The translations under genes were made by a program, and so were the position numbers. Under the pieces are notes generated by a model, which did not search any database, was not told the DNA's origin, and worked only from the letters and a program-made list of their open reading frames with translations. From Massilia rhizosphaerae (lineage in GTDB: Bacteria > Pseudomonadota > Gammaproteobacteria > Burkholderiales > Burkholderiaceae_D), in NCBI RefSeq assembly GCF_016093545.1, contig NZ_JADKYX010000021.1:62001-126000 (forward strand): a stretch of DNA of 64,000 nucleotides, written 5' to 3'. Each line of letters begins with the position of its first letter. The stretch's first letter is position 1. Positions 46,451 through 55,460 of the stretch are shown piece by piece.

Positions 46451-47584
46451 ATGCGAATCAAACTCGCGCTGTGCGCCGTTGCCGTCCTGTCCGCTTGTGG
46501 CGGAGGAGGCGGGACGCCCGCTGGCGGCGGCCCGGCCGCTTCCGCACCGTCCGGCACGACGCCAGCGCCGCCCGTCAGCCAGAGCCTGGTCGTCTTTCCC
46601 GGCACCCAGCCGGCCGGCGGCGCCGGCGCGACCGGCGTGAAGTTTTCCCATCTCGGCGGGATCGCCGCGGACCGGGCTGGCAATGTGTACGTCACCGACG
46701 CTTGCGCCATCCGCAAGGTGACACCGGCGGGCGCCGTCACGACGCTGGTCGGTGGCGGTGCCTGCGACCCGGCCCTTCCTGGCGGCACCGTCAACGACGG
46801 GGGGCAGGCTGCCACCTTCCTGAATTTCGGGACCATCACGGTCGATGCGAGCGGGAACGTGTACGTGGCCGACATCAACATGGTCCGCAAGGCGACGCCC
46901 GCCGGCACGCTGGTGCCGCTGGCGGGCAGGGTACTGTCCACCCCGGCCACGGGTCCGTCCGTCGACGGCGCCGGTGACGCGGCCAGCTTCGAATATATCC
47001 ATGACATCGCGGCGGGTCCGGACGGCAACGTGCTGGTCGCCGACGAGACGTATTACCCGCGCGAAGGCACGGGGCCGTCTGCCGTGCCCGCCTGCAAGGT
47101 GGTGGACGGCTACGAGTCGCTGCGCACGGTGACGCCACAGGGCGTCGTGACGACCCTGCCGGGCACCAGCGCCAACTGCGACGAGAGCCGGCGCGGCCCG
47201 CTGACGGGTGCGCGCATGATCCGCTACGACGCGAGCGACAACCTGTATCTGGTCCATCCGGCCGGTATCGTCCGGCACGGAGCCGCCGGCGACGCCACCA
47301 TCGTGCCCGCGGCGGCCTACCGGAACGGCGGCCCGATCGCCATCGCACCCGACGACGCCGGCAACCTGTACTACCTGACGACGATCGATGCGGGCGTCTA
47401 CTACACGATCGTCAAGGTCGCGCCGGACGGCACGCAGACGGACGTGCTCTCGACGCGCCGCGACGCCCCGGCCGACATCCGCACCACCGACCTCGTCTAC
47501 GGCATCCGCAACTTGGCCTGGGTCGGCAACCACGACTTCGTGTTCAATGCCGACGACGTGCTCATGCGCGTCACGCTCAAGTAG
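46451..47584 (+). CDS. NHL-type beta-propeller lipoprotein
   Basis: A 377-residue precursor with lipobox LSAC followed by a Gly-rich and Pro/Ala-rich linker (about 16-50). The mature part has NHL-like repeats: GGIAADRAGNVYVTDACAIRKVTPAG, ITVDASGNVYVADINMVRKATPAG, IAAGPDGNVLVADE and so on, forming a beta-propeller. GGAG seven bases before 46451 fixes the start. Ligand unknown; such proteins bind polymers or partner proteins at the cell surface. Confidence 0.85.
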   Translation: MRIKLALCAVAVLSACGGGGGTPAGGGPAASAPSGTTPAPPVSQSLVVFPGTQPAGGAGATGVKFSHLGGIAADRAGNVYVTDACAIRKVTPAGAVTTLVGGGACDPALPGGTVNDGGQAATFLNFGTITVDASGNVYVADINMVRKATPAGTLVPLAGRVLSTPATGPSVDGAGDAASFEYIHDIAAGPDGNVLVADETYYPREGTGPSAVPACKVVDGYESLRTVTPQGVVTTLPGTSANCDESRRGPLTGARMIRYDASDNLYLVHPAGIVRHGAAGDATIVPAAAYRNGGPIAIAPDDAGNLYYLTTIDAGVYYTIVKVAPDGTQTDVLSTRRDAPADIRTTDLVYGIRNLAWVGNHDFVFNADDVLMRVTLK

Positions 47585-47636
47585 GATCGACAAGCTGTAT
47601 TCATTCGGGTTTCGGGACGAACGCCAAGGTTTTCTG

Positions 47637-47642
47637 TATAAT
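47637..47642 (+). promoter_or_regulatory. -10 element of the guaB promoter
   Basis: A perfect TATAAT lies 28 bases before the guaB ATG, with TG directly before it. No good -35 is visible at 16-18 bases. Confidence 0.5.
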
Positions 47643-47670
47643 TCGCTTTTGCGCCTATAGGAAATAAACT

Positions 47671-49131
47671 ATGCGTCTCCTCCAGAAAGCACTCACGTTC
47701 GATGACGTGCTGCTCGTCCCGGCCTATTCCAACGTCCTCCCGGCCAACACGTCCCTGCGCACCAAGCTGACCCGGAATATCTCGCTGAACATTCCGCTGC
47801 TGTCCGCCGCCATGGACACCGTGACCGAAGCCCGCCTCGCGATCGCGATGGCGCAAGAGGGCGGAATCGGCATCATCCACAAGAATCTCCGCCCGGCGGA
47901 CCAGGCGCGCGAAGTGGCGCGCGTGAAGCGTTTCGAAGCCGGCGTGCTGCGTGACCCGATCACGATTCCGCCGACGATGAAGATCCGCGAAGTCCTGGCG
48001 CTGGCCCAGCAGCACGGCATCAGCGGATTCCCGGTGGTGGAGGGCAAGCAGGTGGTCGGCATCATCACGAACCGTGACCTGCGTTTCGAAGAGGACCTGG
48101 ACGCCGAGGCGCGCGCCAAGATGACCCCGCGCGACAAGCTCGTGTACGTCAAGGAAGACGCCGGCACGGACGAAGCCAAGCGCCTGATGAACAAGTACCG
48201 CCTGGAGCGCGTGCTGGTCGTCAACAACGATTTCGAACTGCGCGGCCTCATCACCGTCAAGGACATCCTGAAGTCGCACGAGCACCCCAACGCGTCGAAG
48301 GATGCGCAGGGCAAGCTGATCGTCGGCGCCGCGGTCGGCGTGGGCGACAAGGACAAGGAACGCGTGGACCTGCTGGTGAAGGCCGGCGTCGACGTGCTGG
48401 TGGTCGACACGGCGCACGGCCACTCGCAGGGCATCCTCGACCGCGTGAAATGGATCAAGACGACGTATCCGCACGTCGACGTCATCGGCGGCAACATCGC
48501 GACGGCCGCCGCCGCGCGCGCGCTGGTGGAAGCGGGCGCGGACGCCGTCAAGGTCGGCATCGGCCCGGGCTCCATCTGCACGACGCGTATCGTGGCCGGC
48601 GTGGGCGTGCCGCAGATCACCGCGATCTCGAACGTGTCCGAAGCCCTGGCCGGCACGGGCGTGCCGTGCATCGCCGACGGCGGCATCCGCTACTCGGGCG
48701 ACATCTCGAAGGCGCTGGCCGCCGGCGCGCACACCGTCATGATGGGTTCCATGTTCGCCGGCACCGAAGAAGCGCCGGGCGAAGTGATCCTGTACCAGGG
48801 CCGCAGCTACAAGGGCTACCGCGGCATGGGTTCGCTGGGCGCGATGGCCGAAGGCTCGGCCGACCGCTACTTCCAGGAGGCGTCGGCCAAGGCCGACAAG
48901 TTTGTCCCGGAAGGCATCGAAGGCCGCGTCGCCTACAAGGGCAGCGTGCTGGCGATCATCTACCAACTGGTCGGCGGCGTGCGCCAGTCGATGGGCTACT
49001 GCGGTTGCGCGACGATCGAAGAACTGCGCGAGAAGGCGGAGTTCGTCGAAATCACGTCGGCCGGCATGCGTGAATCGCACGTGCACGACGTGCAGATCAC
49101 GAAAGAAGCGCCGAACTACCGTACGGAATAA
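47671..49131 (+). CDS. guaB: Inosine-5'-monophosphate dehydrogenase
   Basis: Oxidises IMP to XMP, the committed step of GMP synthesis. The 486-residue protein has the barrel with catalytic Cys in GIGPGSICTTRIVAG, two CBS domains (about 93-205; RDPITIPPTMKIREVLALA) and the late MGSLGAMAEGSADRYFQ flap. A REP element lies between it and guaA, whose product uses XMP next. Confidence 0.99.
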   Translation: MRLLQKALTFDDVLLVPAYSNVLPANTSLRTKLTRNISLNIPLLSAAMDTVTEARLAIAMAQEGGIGIIHKNLRPADQAREVARVKRFEAGVLRDPITIPPTMKIREVLALAQQHGISGFPVVEGKQVVGIITNRDLRFEEDLDAEARAKMTPRDKLVYVKEDAGTDEAKRLMNKYRLERVLVVNNDFELRGLITVKDILKSHEHPNASKDAQGKLIVGAAVGVGDKDKERVDLLVKAGVDVLVVDTAHGHSQGILDRVKWIKTTYPHVDVIGGNIATAAAARALVEAGADAVKVGIGPGSICTTRIVAGVGVPQITAISNVSEALAGTGVPCIADGGIRYSGDISKALAAGAHTVMMGSMFAGTEEAPGEVILYQGRSYKGYRGMGSLGAMAEGSADRYFQEASAKADKFVPEGIEGRVAYKGSVLAIIYQLVGGVRQSMGYCGCATIEELREKAEFVEITSAGMRESHVHDVQITKEAPNYRTE

Positions 49132-49146
49132 CCTCGGCAAAATTGC

Positions 49147-49220
49147 CGTAGGGTGGGCACCCCGTGCCCACCATTTGCGACGCCACATGGTCTTGGTGGG
49201 CACGGGGTGCCCACCCTACA
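49147..49220. repeat. REP-like double-hairpin palindrome, copy 3
   Basis: Same build as copies 1 and 2 (CGTAGGG start, two GGTGGGCAC/GTGCCCACC hairpins, end CCCTACA) with a different spacer. It sits between guaB and guaA in the direction of transcription, so the RNA of a guaB-guaA transcript would carry both hairpins. Confidence 0.9.
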
Positions 49221-49238
49221 CATTCGTATAATCCATCC

Positions 49239-50849
49239 ATGCATTCCAAAATCCTCATCCTCGACTTCGGTTCCCAGGTTACCCAACTGATCGCCCGCCG
49301 CGTGCGCGACGCCGGCGTGTTCTCCGAGGTCTATCCCTACGACATCGGCGACGACTTCGTGCGCAACTACGGCGCGTCCGGCGTGATCCTGTCCGGCAGC
49401 CACAACTCCACGCTGGAAGGCGATGCCCCGCGCGCCCCGCAAGCCGTGTTCGAGCTGGGCGTGCCCGTGCTGGGCATCTGCTACGGCATGCAGACCATGG
49501 CCGCGCAACTGGGCGGCAAGGTCGAAAACGGCAAAGTGCGCGAATTCGGCTACGCCGAGGTGCGCGCCCGCGGCCACACGAAACTGCTGAACGGCATCAA
49601 CGACTTCGTCACGGACGAAGGCCACGGCATGCTCAAGGTGTGGATGAGTCACGGCGACAAGGTCCTGGAAATGCCGGCCGGCTTCAAGCTGATGGGCAGC
49701 ACCGACTCGTGCCCGGTCGCCGCGATGGCCGATGAAGAGCGCCGTTTCTACGCGCTGCAATTCCACCCGGAAGTGACGCACACGACGCAGGGCGAAGCCA
49801 TCATCGGCCGCTTCGTGCACGAGATCTGCGGCTGCAAGAGCGACTGGAACATGCCGGACTACATCGGTGAAGCCGTCGAGAAGATCCGCGCGCAAGTCGG
49901 CAGCGATGAAGTGATCCTGGGCCTGTCCGGCGGCGTCGACTCGAGCGTGGCCGCCGCCCTGATCCACCGCGCCATCGGCGACCAGTTGACCTGCGTCTTC
50001 GTCGACCACGGCCTGCTGCGCAAGGACGAGGGCAAGATGGTCATGGACATGTTCTCGAAAAACCTCGGCGTGAAGGTGCTGCGCATCGACGCGTCCGACC
50101 AGTTCATGGGCCACCTGGCCGGCGTGACGGACCCGGAGCAGAAGCGCAAGATCATCGGCCGCGAATTCGTCGAAGTGTTCCAGGAACAGGCCAAGAACCT
50201 GACCAGCGCGCGCTGGCTGGCGCAGGGCACGATCTACCCGGACGTGATCGAATCGGCCGGCAAGGGCAAGAAGGGCCAGACGATCAAGAGCCACCACAAT
50301 GTGGGCGGCCTGCCGGAAACGCTGAACCTCAAGTTGCTGGAACCGCTGCGCGAACTGTTCAAGGACGAAGTGCGCAAGCTGGGCGTCGCCCTGGGCCTGC
50401 CGCACGACATGGTGTACCGCCACCCGTTCCCGGGGCCGGGCCTGGGCGTGCGCATCCTCGGCGAAGTGAAGCGCGAATACGCCGACCTGCTGCGCGAAGC
50501 GGATGCGATCTTCATCGAAGAGCTGCGCAAGACCCCGTTCGAATCCCCGCGCGTGCCGGGCATAGACGCGGGCAAGGCGCCGGTGAACTGGTACGAAGCC
50601 ACCTCGCAGGCGTTTGCCGTGTTCCTGCCGGTGAAATCGGTGGGCGTGATGGGCGACGGCCGCACCTACGAATACGTCGTGGCGCTGCGCGCCGTGCAGA
50701 CGCTGGACTTCATGACGGCGCAGTGGGCGCATCTGCCGCACGAGTTGCTGGGTAAAGTGTCGAACCGGATCATCAACGAAGTGCGCGGGCTTAATCGCGT
50801 CGTGTATGACATTTCGGGGAAACCGCCGGCGACGATCGAGTGGGAATGA
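49239..50849 (+). CDS. guaA: GMP synthase (glutamine-hydrolysing)
   Basis: Makes GMP from XMP, ATP and glutamine. The 536-residue protein from the ATG at 49239 (MHSKILILDFGSQVTQLIAR) has the class I glutaminase domain (Cys in LGICYGMQTMAAQ, His/Glu in FHPEVTHT), the ATP-pyrophosphatase P-loop LGLSGGVDSSVAA, and the C-terminal dimerisation domain ending PATIEWE. The frame back to 49164 runs through the REP element and is not coding. The 3' end is a known insertion target of integrative elements. Confidence 0.99.
   Translation: MHSKILILDFGSQVTQLIARRVRDAGVFSEVYPYDIGDDFVRNYGASGVILSGSHNSTLEGDAPRAPQAVFELGVPVLGICYGMQTMAAQLGGKVENGKVREFGYAEVRARGHTKLLNGINDFVTDEGHGMLKVWMSHGDKVLEMPAGFKLMGSTDSCPVAAMADEERRFYALQFHPEVTHTTQGEAIIGRFVHEICGCKSDWNMPDYIGEAVEKIRAQVGSDEVILGLSGGVDSSVAAALIHRAIGDQLTCVFVDHGLLRKDEGKMVMDMFSKNLGVKVLRIDASDQFMGHLAGVTDPEQKRKIIGREFVEVFQEQAKNLTSARWLAQGTIYPDVIESAGKGKKGQTIKSHHNVGGLPETLNLKLLEPLRELFKDEVRKLGVALGLPHDMVYRHPFPGPGLGVRILGEVKREYADLLREADAIFIEELRKTPFESPRVPGIDAGKAPVNWYEATSQAFAVFLPVKSVGVMGDGRTYEYVVALRAVQTLDFMTAQWAHLPHELLGKVSNRIINEVRGLNRVVYDISGKPPATIEWE
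50838..50849 (+). other. guaA 3'-end attachment-site sequence
   Basis: The last 12 bases of guaA, GAGTGGGAATGA, match the core direct repeat known for islands that integrate at guaA. I found no second copy downstream in the window, so there is no proof of a bounded island here. Confidence 0.45.
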
Positions 50850-50886
50850 GTTTCCTTTTGGAAGCTTAGTTTTGCAGTCTTGAAAG

Positions 50887-50912
50887 CCCGCCTCGTCCTG
50901 GCGGGTTTTTTT
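50887..50912 (+). terminator. Intrinsic terminator after guaA
   Basis: CCCGCC (50887-50892), 7-base loop, GGCGGG (50900-50905), then at least seven T. It ends the guaA transcript about 40 bases after the stop. Confidence 0.9.
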
Positions 50913-51523
50913 ACAGAGTAACGCTGCTGAACATTACGTCGTTGAGGTCAATCAACCTTAGTAATTTGGTGGGCTAACCGTCCCAACTGAGCACACAATT
51001 CTTGCCTGAGACTGATGTGCACATATTAAAGTAGCGACGCAGTCAGGCAGCGGCCTGCAAAGCTGTGTAGATGGGTTCGACTCGCGTCCTCGCCTCAAGC
51101 ATAGCTTCGGATTGGCGCATCAGCGCTGATCTAGGTCATCCAGACATTGACTGCTTGTTGGCGAACACGCTGTCGGGCCCATGGCCGAGACGCGACCGCC
51201 GTCCATCAGTGACTCATCGGACACGTTTTTGATCCATAACACCCCTAGAGTTCAGGCTGTCCCATGATGGACTGGACCGAGGAAAGGGGGGTACAGGGGG
51301 AGATGGGACGGCGCTGTAGCAATTTTGTAGCACTGAGCCTTTTCGGGCGCCGCTGTGGTCTGGGGTGTCGCTGTCGAGCCCGATTTAGACGTCCAGATGT
51401 AGCACTGCCGGAAGCAGCGTCCATCGCGGGGGGCGAAGTGAAGGTCCTCGCGTGCGGCCGCGCGCGAGGACTACGTGGCCTGAAACACCGTCCGACGTAG
51501 CGGCCGCGATTCAGCGACTGGGT
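50913..51523. other. Gene-poor tract between guaA and the polysaccharide locus
   Basis: About 610 bases with lower GC than the flanks at first, many stop codons in all frames and no convincing gene. An open frame at 51264-51500 (plus) has no ribosome-binding site or recognisable motif. TGTAGCA occurs three times within about 90 bases (near 51317, 51330 and 51397). It could be the remnant of an insertion at the guaA site, but no integrase or transposase fragment was recognised. Confidence 0.5.
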
Positions 51524-53608
51524 TCAGTTCCCGGCCGTGCGCCACACCAGGCGTACGCCGTCACTGCCGTCGGGGACGGGGCCGGGGCTGTCGGCCGTGA
51601 TCGTTCCCGTGGCCGGATCGATGCGCAGGTAGCGGTGCGTGACGAGCGACAGAAGCACCAGTTCGCCGGTCGGCGTCTCGATCCACTGGAAGCTCTGGGC
51701 CGCACCGGGCCGACCGGCGCGCAGGTCCACCTTGCCCGCGTCATCCACGCTCAGCCAGCGCGAGCCCACGCCGAGCGCGGCCCGGCCCAGTCCCATGTCG
51801 CGCACCTTGAACGACGTCGGCACGCCGCGGCCAAGACCGGCACTGTCGCCATGCAGGCCGTCGTCGCGCCCGAACGCGATAAACCGCACCGCGCGCCCAT
51901 ACGGGATGGGGCGCAGCAGGCCGCGAGGGTGGGGCTGGGCCACATCGACCGCGTCCACGTCGACCCAGCCGCCTTCGCGCTGCGTCGTGTTGTAGCCGAA
52001 CAGGCCGTAGCGGATGCCCTGGAAAGTGATGGTCTGGTATACCATCGTGAACGGTTCCCCGACCGGCACGAAATGGCTGCCGTCGGTCGAGTAGGAAAAG
52101 CGCGCCTGCTCGGTGAAGAAATTGCAGTCGGCGCGCAGCCACACGCGCTGGGCGGCACCACCGTGGTGGCCGAGCGGCAGGTCGAGCGGAACCCGCACCG
52201 TGGTGCCGCGGCCCTGGTCCACCAGCGCCAGCTGGAGGCCGTCCGCCGTGCGTTCCACGCCCAGCGCCGCGTACGGCAGGTTCTGCAGCCCGAGGCCCGC
52301 GACATCGCCCACCTGCAGACCGGCGACGTCGAGGCTGACGGTCGGCGTCGATTGCGGGCCGATGGCGCGCTGCGTCAGGGTATTGCGCGCGTCCCAGAAT
52401 GACGTTGCCGGCAGCGTGTGCAGGCGCAGGAAGCCGGGGCGCTCGGCCAGCGACCACTTGCCATCGACAGGCACGTGGTTCCACTCCCAGATCGGCTTGA
52501 GCGTGGCGCCGGAGAAATCGTCGCTGCGCTCGAATGGCACGCGCACAGGCTGCGGCGCGGCCGTCTTCGGCTTGGTCCAGGTGCGCGGCGTGCGGGTCAG
52601 GTTGCCCGGCAGGCCGAACCACGGCCAGCCGTCCTTCCACGTGACCGGCGACAGGGCCAACAGGCGGCCGACGGAGTTGGCGTCCATCATCGAGAAGCCC
52701 CACCACTCACCGGCCTGGGTCAGCACGACGCCGCCCTGGTGCAACGTGGCCCGGTGCTTGGCGGTCGGGCGCGCCGGGTAGATGTTGAAGTGCTGGCGGT
52801 CGCCGCCGAATGTGTTTGCCGGCAGGGCGCCGAAATCCTCGTCCTGGCTGATGGTCTGGTTGACTTCGTAGGGGCCGTCGACGTGGTCGGCGCGCGCGGC
52901 CGGCATGCGGAACCCACCCATGTAGTTGGCGGAGATGATGTAGTACTTGCCGTTGATCTTGTAGAAGTGCGCGCCTTCGCCCATGCCGGCGTCCTTGGCG
53001 AACAGGACCTTCTCCGTGCCGGGCACGATATCGGTCAAATCGTCGTTCAACTGGGCCAGGTGCATGTCCTGGTGACCCCACACGACCCAGGTGCGGCCGT
53101 CGTCGTCGAACAGCACGGACAGGTCGTGCAGGCCGCGCTTCATCTCGTGGTGCTTCCACGGCCCGCGCGGATCGGTGGCGGAATAGACCTGCGTGCCGCG
53201 CCCGTTGACGTTCGTGAAGATGTAGAAGGTACCGTTGTGGTAGCGCAGACTGGGGGCCCAGATGCCCTGGCCGTAGATATCCTTGCCCTCCTCCAGCCGG
53301 TAGGCCGGCCCGAAGTCGAGCCGGTCGGCCGCGTAGGTCACGAATTCCCAGTTGACGAGGTCCTTCGAGCGCAGCACGGGCAGGCCCGGCATCGAATGCA
53401 TCGTGGTGCCCGTCAGGTAAAACCAGTCGCCGACGCGGATGAGGTCGGGGTCGGAGAACTCGTCGTAGAAGATGGGATTGGTGTAAGTGCCGTTGCCGTT
53501 GTCGGGCGTCCAGGTGGACGGTGCGGGCGCGGGGCGGGTGGCCGGCGCGGCGTGGGCCGCGGCCAGCATGGCCAGCGCGATCGCGGCGGCAAGGGTGTTC
53601 TTGAGCAT
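51524..53608 (-). CDS. GH43 glycoside hydrolase with concanavalin-like and beta-trefoil-like domains
   Basis: A 694-residue exported enzyme, probably a beta-xylosidase or alpha-L-arabinofuranosidase acting on xylan side chains or oligomers. Signal peptide to about residue 21. The GH43 five-blade propeller (about 30-355) has the catalytic base in FSDPDLIRVGDWFYLTG, the pKa-modulating Asp region LSVLFDDDGRTWVVWG and the general acid Glu in MGEGAHFYKINGKYY. Then come a concanavalin-type C-terminal domain (about 375-560; LQNLPYAALGVERTADGLQL) and a last domain (about 575-694) with trefoil-like repeats (RWLSVDDAGKVDLRAG, HRYLRIDPATGTITADS). GAGGAA before 53608 sets the start. It is probably co-transcribed with the next upstream GH43 gene, 88 bases away. 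Confidence 0.9.
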   Translation of the reverse strand: MLKNTLAAAIALAMLAAAHAAPATRPAPAPSTWTPDNGNGTYTNPIFYDEFSDPDLIRVGDWFYLTGTTMHSMPGLPVLRSKDLVNWEFVTYAADRLDFGPAYRLEEGKDIYGQGIWAPSLRYHNGTFYIFTNVNGRGTQVYSATDPRGPWKHHEMKRGLHDLSVLFDDDGRTWVVWGHQDMHLAQLNDDLTDIVPGTEKVLFAKDAGMGEGAHFYKINGKYYIISANYMGGFRMPAARADHVDGPYEVNQTISQDEDFGALPANTFGGDRQHFNIYPARPTAKHRATLHQGGVVLTQAGEWWGFSMMDANSVGRLLALSPVTWKDGWPWFGLPGNLTRTPRTWTKPKTAAPQPVRVPFERSDDFSGATLKPIWEWNHVPVDGKWSLAERPGFLRLHTLPATSFWDARNTLTQRAIGPQSTPTVSLDVAGLQVGDVAGLGLQNLPYAALGVERTADGLQLALVDQGRGTTVRVPLDLPLGHHGGAAQRVWLRADCNFFTEQARFSYSTDGSHFVPVGEPFTMVYQTITFQGIRYGLFGYNTTQREGGWVDVDAVDVAQPHPRGLLRPIPYGRAVRFIAFGRDDGLHGDSAGLGRGVPTSFKVRDMGLGRAALGVGSRWLSVDDAGKVDLRAGRPGAAQSFQWIETPTGELVLLSLVTHRYLRIDPATGTITADSPGPVPDGSDGVRLVWRTAGN

Positions 53609-53696
53609 ATTTCCTCCAGTATTAGCGCAGCACTGTAGCTCGGGGAGTGCCGCTGTCAAAGTGTCAAGCCGATCTGTCGATTCCTGCCCGGCTTGC

Positions 53697-55184
53697 TTAG
53701 TTGGCCGCTTGGTCGGCAGGCAGGTCGCGTTGGGAGAATTGCCAGTAATCGAACTTGAACAGTTCTTCGCCGGCCGCACCGCGGAACACGAAGAAGACAT
53801 CCTGGACGCCGGAGACGCCGGAGACGCCGGAGACCCGGACAGACTGCGGCTTCCATTGGCCGCCGGTTCCCGAGACCGGCAGCGTGCCGATCAAGTGGCC
53901 GTCGAGCTTGCCTAAACGAATCTCGATCTTTGCCCCGGTGGCCTGCTTCGCCTTGGCCGTGCTGGAGACGCTGGCCATGAAAGCGCGCGCGCCGCTCCCG
54001 CCGAAATCGACATTGCGCACCGTGATGTAGGCCCCGTCATGGATGTCTCGCACATTCTGGCCGCCCGCGCTGCTGGGCTCGATTTTGACGCCGGAAGACC
54101 ACGCAATGGTCTCGGCTTCCACGCGCTGGTAGGGATCGAGGGTCGCGACCGGTGCGGGGCCTTCCCTGGTCGGCGACACCATCCGGACCGAGCCATCCGA
54201 GTTGAACTTCAACTCATCGACGCACACGGAACGTTTGAAGCCGTCGCCTCCCGGAAGCGCGGCGTTGTGGTAGAAGAGGTAGGTCTTGCCCTTGAAATCG
54301 ACCACGCCCGGGTGGTTGGTGAAGGCGCTTTGCGGGGGCATGACGACGCCGCCGTAGGTCCACGGGCCGTCCGGTGTGGGGCCGGTGGAGTAGCCGAGAT
54401 GCTCAGGGATGGGACCAGCGGCAAAAAACAGATAATTGAGATTCTTGCGCTTATAGAGCCAGGGACCTTCTTCGTACGATGTGCCGCGCAGAGCGGGCTT
54501 CGGCAGCGTCACGCCTTGTGTGTCCGGAGGATTGCGCTCGCCCAAGGCCTTGACGGTCATCGGGTGGCGAATGATGCCATTCTCCCCGACGCTCGTGTCG
54601 TAGGAAATCATGTCCTTGTTCAGCTTCACCGACCACAGATTGGGATTGCCCCAGGCGAGATAGGCCTGGCCGTTGTCGTCGATGTAGACGGTCGGGTCGA
54701 TGCTGTCATACAGGCCGCCGGCTTGGCCGGCGATCAGTGGTTTTTTGATGGGATCGGTGTACGGGCCGAGGGGATTATCGGCCACCAGCACGCCAATGCC
54801 CCGGCCTTGCACCGGGGCATACAGATACCATTTGCCATCCCTCTCGATGGCCTGGGGCGCCCAGGCGCCGTTGTCAAAACCGTCCCAGCCGGAGATCTCC
54901 TTGGCAGCCCATGGGAAATCCCGGAGGGAGGCGATCGCGCCATGCTGGGTCCAGTTCACCATGTCCGTCGTCGTGGCGAGCACCCAGTCCTTCATGTTGA
55001 AGTTGTTTTTTTCGCCGACATCCTGATCGTGGCTGGAAAACAGGTAAAGCGTGCCGTTATGGACCACCGGGGCTGGATCGGCCGTATACATCGTTTGAAT
55101 GACCGGGTTGAGCGCGAATGACACCGCGGGCAGCGAAGCCAACACGGACAGGAGAACGAGAGCGGAACGGGGCGATTTTTTCAT
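53697..55184 (-). CDS. GH43 glycoside hydrolase with C-terminal CBM6-type module
   Basis: A 495-residue precursor with a signal peptide (cleavage about residue 25, VSFA). The GH43 domain (about 27-330) has the catalytic base in YTADPAPVVHNGTLYLFSS, the second Asp in DSIDPTVYIDDNGQAYLAWG and the acid Glu in SYEEGPWLYKRKNL. A CBM6-like carbohydrate-binding module (about 355-480) starts QRVEAETIAWSSGVKIE and ends FKFDYWQF. Likely substrates are arabinoxylan or xylan chains. A 9-bp tandem repeat (about 53811-53837) encodes SGVSGVSGV within the module. No clear ribosome-binding site is seen before the ATG. Confidence 0.9.
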   Translation of the reverse strand: MKKSPRSALVLLSVLASLPAVSFALNPVIQTMYTADPAPVVHNGTLYLFSSHDQDVGEKNNFNMKDWVLATTTDMVNWTQHGAIASLRDFPWAAKEISGWDGFDNGAWAPQAIERDGKWYLYAPVQGRGIGVLVADNPLGPYTDPIKKPLIAGQAGGLYDSIDPTVYIDDNGQAYLAWGNPNLWSVKLNKDMISYDTSVGENGIIRHPMTVKALGERNPPDTQGVTLPKPALRGTSYEEGPWLYKRKNLNYLFFAAGPIPEHLGYSTGPTPDGPWTYGGVVMPPQSAFTNHPGVVDFKGKTYLFYHNAALPGGDGFKRSVCVDELKFNSDGSVRMVSPTREGPAPVATLDPYQRVEAETIAWSSGVKIEPSSAGGQNVRDIHDGAYITVRNVDFGGSGARAFMASVSSTAKAKQATGAKIEIRLGKLDGHLIGTLPVSGTGGQWKPQSVRVSGVSGVSGVQDVFFVFRGAAGEELFKFDYWQFSQRDLPADQAAN

Positions 55185-55382
55185 TGGAGTCGGAAAATGA
55201 GGGACGGAACGGGGAGCGCGCTAGGAGATTCAAGCGCAGGAGCCAGATCGCGTCTTGCCATCAAAGAGGTCGTTTACGAGTTCAATAAGCCACTGGTCGA
55301 AGAGAAAGCAAGCGCAATACCTCCGATTTGCTACGCGACAGGTGTACTTTCGTGCAACGGCGCCACGGCCCCAGCGAAACCA

Positions 55383-55405
55383 CCTCCCCGCTCGGCGCGG
55401 GGAGG
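55383..55405 (-). terminator. Hairpin after the GH74 gene at 55461
   Basis: CCTCCCCGC and GCGGGGAGG form a perfect 9-bp stem with a 5-base loop, 56 bases after the GH74 stop on the minus strand. The following TGGTTTCG is a weak T tract, so termination is likely but not certain. The rest of the 55185-55460 gap holds nothing else recognised. Confidence 0.5.
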
Positions 55406-55460
55406 CGTGCATGTGCGGCCCAGGCTACGGGCCACGGCTTGGCGTTGACGGTCCTACTAC

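Noticed and set aside
51264..51500. A plus-strand frame of 78 codons in the gap after guaA
   Set aside because: No ribosome-binding site, Cys/Arg/Gly-rich composition and no recognisable motif.
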